Position numbers and translations under genes: made by a program
The notes under the pieces: model-generated
The model's input: the letters and a program-made list of their open reading frames with translations, nothing else
What the model was told of the DNA's origin: nothing
Database searches by the model: none
Part shown: one piece after another, positions 60,721 through 64,000 of the stretch
Layout: each line of letters starts with the position of its first letter
How positions within the stretch are numbered: the first letter of the stretch is position 1
Origin: an uncultured Pseudomonadota bacterium
Lineage (GTDB): Bacteria > Pseudomonadota > Alphaproteobacteria > UBA9219
Length of the DNA: 64,000 nt
Direction: 5' to 3'
Assembly: GCA_903869345.1 (NCBI GenBank)
Contig: CAIPYM010000075.1
Span: 1 to 64,000 of the forward strand

Positions 60721-62079
60721 ATGACCGTGACGATCAACTTTTGGCGCTCGGAGGAACTTTCCCCGGACCAACGCGCCGCGCTCTTTAAGCGGGCCGAGAG
60801 CAACCTGGAGGCCGCGACCGAAGCCGTGCGCCCGATCATCGAGGACGTGCGAACGCGGGGCGATTCGGCGCTTTATGACCTCGCCAAACGGCTGGACAAG
60901 GCCGACATCCAAGGGGGGCTGAAGGCCCACGAGGAGGATTTTGCCAGGGCTTACAAGGCGCTCTCCCCCCGCGTGACGGACGCGATCCGCGCGTGCGCCG
61001 CCAACGTCAAAACGCATCACCTCCAGCAAATGCAGCGCGTTGAACGGTTTTGGATGGACGAGGTTCAGTCCGGCGTTTACGCGGGCGAAAAGGTGACGCC
61101 GATTGACAGCGTGGGTCTCTATGTTCCGCGCGGCAAGGGCTCGTTTCCCTCGGTCATGTACATGCTGGCCACGCCCGCCGTTGTCGCCAAAGTCCCGACG
61201 ATTGCCGTCACGACCCCGCCCACGCCCGAGGGCGGCTTTGACCCCGCAACCCTGGTCGCCGCCGACATCTGCGGCGTGCGCGACGTTTACAAAGCGGGCG
61301 GGGCCCAAGCGATTGCTGCCTTGGCCTACGGCACGGAAACGGTCCCCCGTGTTTTGCGCGTGGTCGGGCCCGGAAACTCGTACGTTGCCGCCGCCAAGCG
61401 GCTTCTCAGCGCGGTGATCGACCCCGGCATGCCCGCAGGACCCTCGGACGCGCTGATTCTGGCCGACCAGTCCGCACATCCCGCCAACACCGCGTGGGAT
61501 CTGCTGAACGAGGCCGAGCACGGCCCGGATTCGGCCTCGATCCTGGTCACGCCCGATGAAACGTTGGCCCGCGCCGTGGCCGCGCTCATCCCGACCTTGA
61601 TTGCACAGTTGCCCGAGCCTCGCGCGACGTTCTGCCGGACGGTGTTTTCGACGTTCGGCGGGATTATCCTAACGCGCGACCTGACCGAGGCGGTTGACAT
61701 CACCAACGCCTACGCCGCCGAGCACATGCTGCTGAAGGTGCGGGAGCCCGAAAAGGTTTTGCCCCTGCTTCGCAACGCCGGGGAGATCCTGATCGGCGAG
61801 ACAACCCCCATCGTGCTCGGCAACTTTGGCATCGGCGTGAACGCGGTGCTCCCCACGGGCGGCCACGCGCGGACGAACAGCTGCACCTCGGTGTGGAGTT
61901 TCTTGAAACGCACAAGCCTCGCCTACGCCTCACCCGAGGGGTACGCCCGCTTGAAAGAACCCGTTGTGACGTTGGCCGATTACGAAGGCTTTCCGGGACA
62001 CGCGGGTGTCTTGCGCCACCGCGCGGAGGAGGTTTTTCAGGACAGCCCCTTGCCGGGGTGTTTGAAGATCGACCCGTAA
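60721..62079 (+). CDS. hisD: Histidinol dehydrogenase
   Basis: HisD oxidises histidinol to histidine in two NAD-dependent steps. The 452-residue zinc enzyme has VGLYVPRGKGSFPSVMYM near residue 135, VGPGNSYVAAAKRLL, AGPSDALILAD, LLNEAEHGPDSAS (zinc ligands) and NAYAAEHMLL. The ATG is at 60721; the track start is 62 residues early. Other his genes lie 35 kb away, so the pathway is scattered. Confidence 0.96.
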   Translation: MTVTINFWRSEELSPDQRAALFKRAESNLEAATEAVRPIIEDVRTRGDSALYDLAKRLDKADIQGGLKAHEEDFARAYKALSPRVTDAIRACAANVKTHHLQQMQRVERFWMDEVQSGVYAGEKVTPIDSVGLYVPRGKGSFPSVMYMLATPAVVAKVPTIAVTTPPTPEGGFDPATLVAADICGVRDVYKAGGAQAIAALAYGTETVPRVLRVVGPGNSYVAAAKRLLSAVIDPGMPAGPSDALILADQSAHPANTAWDLLNEAEHGPDSASILVTPDETLARAVAALIPTLIAQLPEPRATFCRTVFSTFGGIILTRDLTEAVDITNAYAAEHMLLKVREPEKVLPLLRNAGEILIGETTPIVLGNFGIGVNAVLPTGGHARTNSCTSVWSFLKRTSLAYASPEGYARLKEPVVTLADYEGFPGHAGVLRHRAEEVFQDSPLPGCLKIDP

Positions 62080-62419
62080 CAGAGGACAGATCAGAGCCGA
62101 GAGCACGGCGGTGTCCCCGCCCCTCGTGCGTCAGTGCGCAAGAGGCGAAGGGCTGGTCGCGACCATTTCCTCCACAGCCTCCAGCGCAGCACGAAGGGCC
62201 GGACTTCCACGAAGCGCAAGGGCCTCGGAAGGGGGGGAGGCGACGGCGGGCCTCGGAAGGGGGGGACATGCGGGGTTGGCACACGCTTCTTGAATCGGAG
62301 GGGGCGTTTTCGGTTTCATCACGGCGATTTCTCGGGGCGGTCACCGCCGGGAGCCTTTCGGTCAAATCCTTCAAAATCCCCTCAACAGAGGCTACGGGCA
62401 GTCTACACTTTTTTGGGGG
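62080..62419. other. hisD-yidD spacer
   Basis: No strong gene. A minus ORF (62131-62322) ending SPALRAALEAVEEMVATSPS has some protein-like character but no ribosome site. Two 18-bp direct repeats lie inside it. Confidence 0.4.
62220..62265. repeat. Two 18-bp direct repeats
   Basis: GGGCCTCGGAAGGGGGGG occurs at 62220-62237 and 62248-62265, a 28-base period. It is probably a slippage product. Confidence 0.8.
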
Positions 62420-62707
62420 CTAATCCTCCTTCGAAAAATATTTGCAAGGGGGAAACGACGGGGGCACGGGATCGAACCCCGCCCCGCCTCCCGGACGGCA
62501 GCGCAGAAAACGCCGCAGCGCCAACCGGCTTCCGCGCCAAGGACCATACAGGCGTAGAGCTTCGTCGGCATAAACGGAACACGAGGGGATGAAACGGCAA
62601 CGTTGGCCGATGAAAAAGGACAGGGAATAACGGTAAAGGACGATCAAGCCCCGCAAGACTCCCGTCACGCCTGCGGTCAAGAGGGTCCCCAACGTCACGG
62701 ACGCCAA
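62420..62707 (-). CDS. yidD: Membrane protein insertion efficiency factor YidD
   Basis: YidD aids YidC-dependent membrane insertion. The 95-residue product has the family core GQRCRFIPSCSVYADEALRL and LALRRFLRCRPGG then DPVP, with the conserved cysteines and an amphipathic start (LIVLYRYSLSFFI). It overlaps the upstream gene by 13 bases. yidC, rnpA and rpmH, the usual neighbours, are absent. Confidence 0.93.
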   Translation of the reverse strand: MASVTLGTLLTAGVTGVLRGLIVLYRYSLSFFIGQRCRFIPSCSVYADEALRLYGPWRGSRLALRRFLRCRPGGGAGFDPVPPSFPPCKYFSKED

Positions 62708-63162
62708 AAATCTTGCTTAAAGAACTCTTCCACCTCTTCGACAAGGTCCGAGGGGAAAACGCCCAAAACGGAAGAAACGACAACCACGCCGACAAGCCCC
62801 AGGGCCAGTCCGACCTCGTGCAGACCGCGCCACCCCTTGCGCCGTCCAAGCATCGCCTGCACCAACCCACGCAAGTGGCCGACCACATGGCCCACAATCC
62901 CGACGATAAAAAGCACCCCCAGGGCGGCATGCAAATCGCCCCAGGCCCCGCGTGCGAGGCCCCAAAAGGTCCAACCGGTTTCGCGCGCAATCTGTCCGCT
63001 CGGGGCGATAAACAAAACGCCGCCCGAGATCACCATCCCCAACGCTCCCCCCAGAGTCACCAGGGTCGCAAGGGCATTCCACCGCAAGCCCGAAGGCCCC
63101 GGAGGGCGCGGACGTGAAGGGGGGGAAGGATTCGCCAACGGCAAGGAGGATTCGCGGTTCAT
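62695..63162 (-). CDS. DUF4405-like small integral membrane protein
   Basis: The 155-residue product has a proline-rich N-terminus and about four spans (LATLVTLGGALGMVISGGVL, LHAALGVLFIVGIVGHVVGH, LALGLVGVVVVSSVLGV). Histidines in WGDLHAALGV and VGHVVGHLRG sit where cytochrome-b-like DUF4405 proteins place heme ligands. It may be a heme-binding membrane protein. The assignment is by pattern only. It lies between rsmD and yidD in one minus-strand operon. Confidence 0.6.
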   Translation of the reverse strand: MNRESSLPLANPSPPSRPRPPGPSGLRWNALATLVTLGGALGMVISGGVLFIAPSGQIARETGWTFWGLARGAWGDLHAALGVLFIVGIVGHVVGHLRGLVQAMLGRRKGWRGLHEVGLALGLVGVVVVSSVLGVFPSDLVEEVEEFFKQDFWRP

Positions 63163-63174
63163 GATGTGCGGAGT

Positions 63175-63768
63175 TTACCCCTCGTCCGCCCGCCCCGCAA
63201 ACGTCACGCGGGTGTCGCCGTACCGACGCTCGTCCAGCACGGTCCATCCGAGGGGTAAGGTCACGTCCTCCGTTTTGGCGGTTTCCACGACGGCAAGTGC
63301 ATGCGGGGCGATCCACCCGTGCGCGGCGAGGGACTCCAGGGCGGGGGCCACAAGATTCTTACGGTACGGGGGGTCGAGGAAAATCAGGGTGCAGGGTGTC
63401 CAAGGGGCGTTCCGGCCCGATGTGGCCACAGGCGGGCGCGTGGCATCGATTTGCAACGCGGTGGCACGGTCCGCGAGGCCTAGCGCCAAGAGATTGCGCC
63501 CAGCGATGTTCAGGGGCGTTTTGGCTTTGTCGAAAAGAATCGCACTTGCCGCGCCGCGTGAAAGCGCCTCGCACGCGAGCGCCCCCGTGCCACAAAAAGC
63601 GTCCAGCACCCGAGCGTCTGTCAGCGGGTCACCGATGTCCTCGGGCCACGCATGATGCACAAGAATATTAAACAGCCCTTCGCGCACGCGGTCCGCCGTC
63701 GCGCGTGTTCCTGGCCCCGGAGGGCCCTCGAGCCGCCGTCCGACCAGCGTTCCCCCGGTGATGCGCAT
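63175..63768 (-). CDS. rsmD: 16S rRNA (guanine966-N2)-methyltransferase
   Basis: RsmD methylates G966 of 16S rRNA. The 197-residue product begins MRITGGTLVGRRLEGPPGPG, has RATADRVREGLFNIL, the SAM motif VLDAFCGTGALACEAL near residue 55, and the catalytic LIFLDPPYRKN near 130. The start is the ATG at 63768; the track start 36 residues earlier lacks homology. coaD, a frequent neighbour, is absent. Confidence 0.94.
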   Translation of the reverse strand: MRITGGTLVGRRLEGPPGPGTRATADRVREGLFNILVHHAWPEDIGDPLTDARVLDAFCGTGALACEALSRGAASAILFDKAKTPLNIAGRNLLALGLADRATALQIDATRPPVATSGRNAPWTPCTLIFLDPPYRKNLVAPALESLAAHGWIAPHALAVVETAKTEDVTLPLGWTVLDERRYGDTRVTFAGRADEG

Positions 63769-63916
63769 GGATAATCCTTTGAAGGCCCTCACGAAAAAGA
63801 ATGTACCTCGAGAGAATGAGCAGGATCTTGTAAGATGTCCAGGTTGTGATTCAGGCTTTCCTGTCTTCCAGACCATCCGCTACACTCGCACAAGGCTTTT
63901 CAGCAACCCCTTCAGC

Positions 63917-64000
63917 ATGACGTCCTCTTATATGCCCCCTCCCCTTCTGATCATCGCCGTGGATGGGCCGTCGGCCAGCGGCAAGGGCACGCTGGCGCGG
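63917..64000 (+). CDS. cmk: Cytidylate kinase, 3' truncated by window edge
   Basis: The first 28 codons read MTSSYMPPPLLIIAVDGPSA then SGKGTLAR, the P-loop of cytidylate kinase (AVDGPSASGKGT), which phosphorylates CMP and dCMP. The gene runs off the window and is too short for the ORF track. A second ATG at 63932 is an alternative start. rpsA normally follows. Confidence 0.85.
   Translation, partial: MTSSYMPPPLLIIAVDGPSASGKGTLAR

Noticed and set aside
62131-62322. 63-residue minus-strand ORF between hisD and yidD
   Set aside because: No ribosome site, and much of it is read from the 18-bp direct repeats.

Overview
The window reads as a chromosomal segment of a flagellated, GC-rich alphaproteobacterium; I judge it by eye at roughly 60% GC and could not compute the value. 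The evidence is an EipB/DUF1849 envelope protein, an AddA-type recombination nuclease, a long-form HPF next to PtsN, and a perfect TTAA-N7-TTAA (CtrA-type) site upstream of flgB-flgC-fliE. I cannot name the genus.

Layout. 1-4115: end of a mobile island, with a type III restriction Res subunit (cut by the window edge) and a large serine recombinase whose 3' end overlaps tRNA-Asn. 4116-5720: rplK-rplA. 5821-17587 (minus strand): an RNA m5U methyltransferase, lptD, addA, adk, secY, a HisN-like phosphatase and an SDR oxidoreductase. 17718-22471 (plus): a lipoprotein, purB, a frameshifted secreted protein, and prfB with its programmed +1 frameshift. 22748-24019: an AT-rich gene with an HExxH motif. 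24023-26812: hisF and hisA, separated by a mobile mystery A/B (HTH/Fic) module flanked by a perfect 20-bp direct repeat. 26976-31889: ftsW, mltG, a graveyard of gene fragments, argB. 31969-40703: DUF6680 gene, rho, DEAD-box helicase, eipB, pgi, proB, a coiled-coil membrane protein. 40704-41159: a gene-free stretch with a DnaA-box cluster. 41160-46961 (minus): plsC, fliE, flgC, flgB, a hypothetical gene, ksgA, ptsN, hpf. 47472-52976: flgL, a methyltransferase-like protein, trmN6-like, trmJ, ssb, an ABC ATPase. 53129-64000: a TrmB-like regulator, an ABC1 kinase, nuoG, small AT-rich ORFs, an IS remnant, a degenerate glycosyltransferase-4 family protein, hisD, yidD, a DUF4405-like protein, rsmD and the start of cmk.

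Two themes run through the window. First, genes that usually sit in large conserved operons stand alone or in pairs (rplK-rplA without rplJ-rplL-rpoB, secY-adk without ribosomal genes, nuoG without other nuo genes, ftsW outside the division cluster, his genes at three or four places), so the genome looks heavily rearranged. Second, at least three dispersed palindromic repeat families fill the spacers, and in several cases they have entered coding sequence: in frame inside addA and at the C-termini of eipB and a hypothetical gene.

The most unusual locus is hisA-mobA-mobB-hisF. The 20-bp repeat contains the hisF Shine-Dalgarno and start codon and the last codons of hisA. Removing one copy plus the insert would restore an overlapping hisA/hisF junction, which suggests a small mobile HTH/Fic cassette that inserts without breaking either gene.
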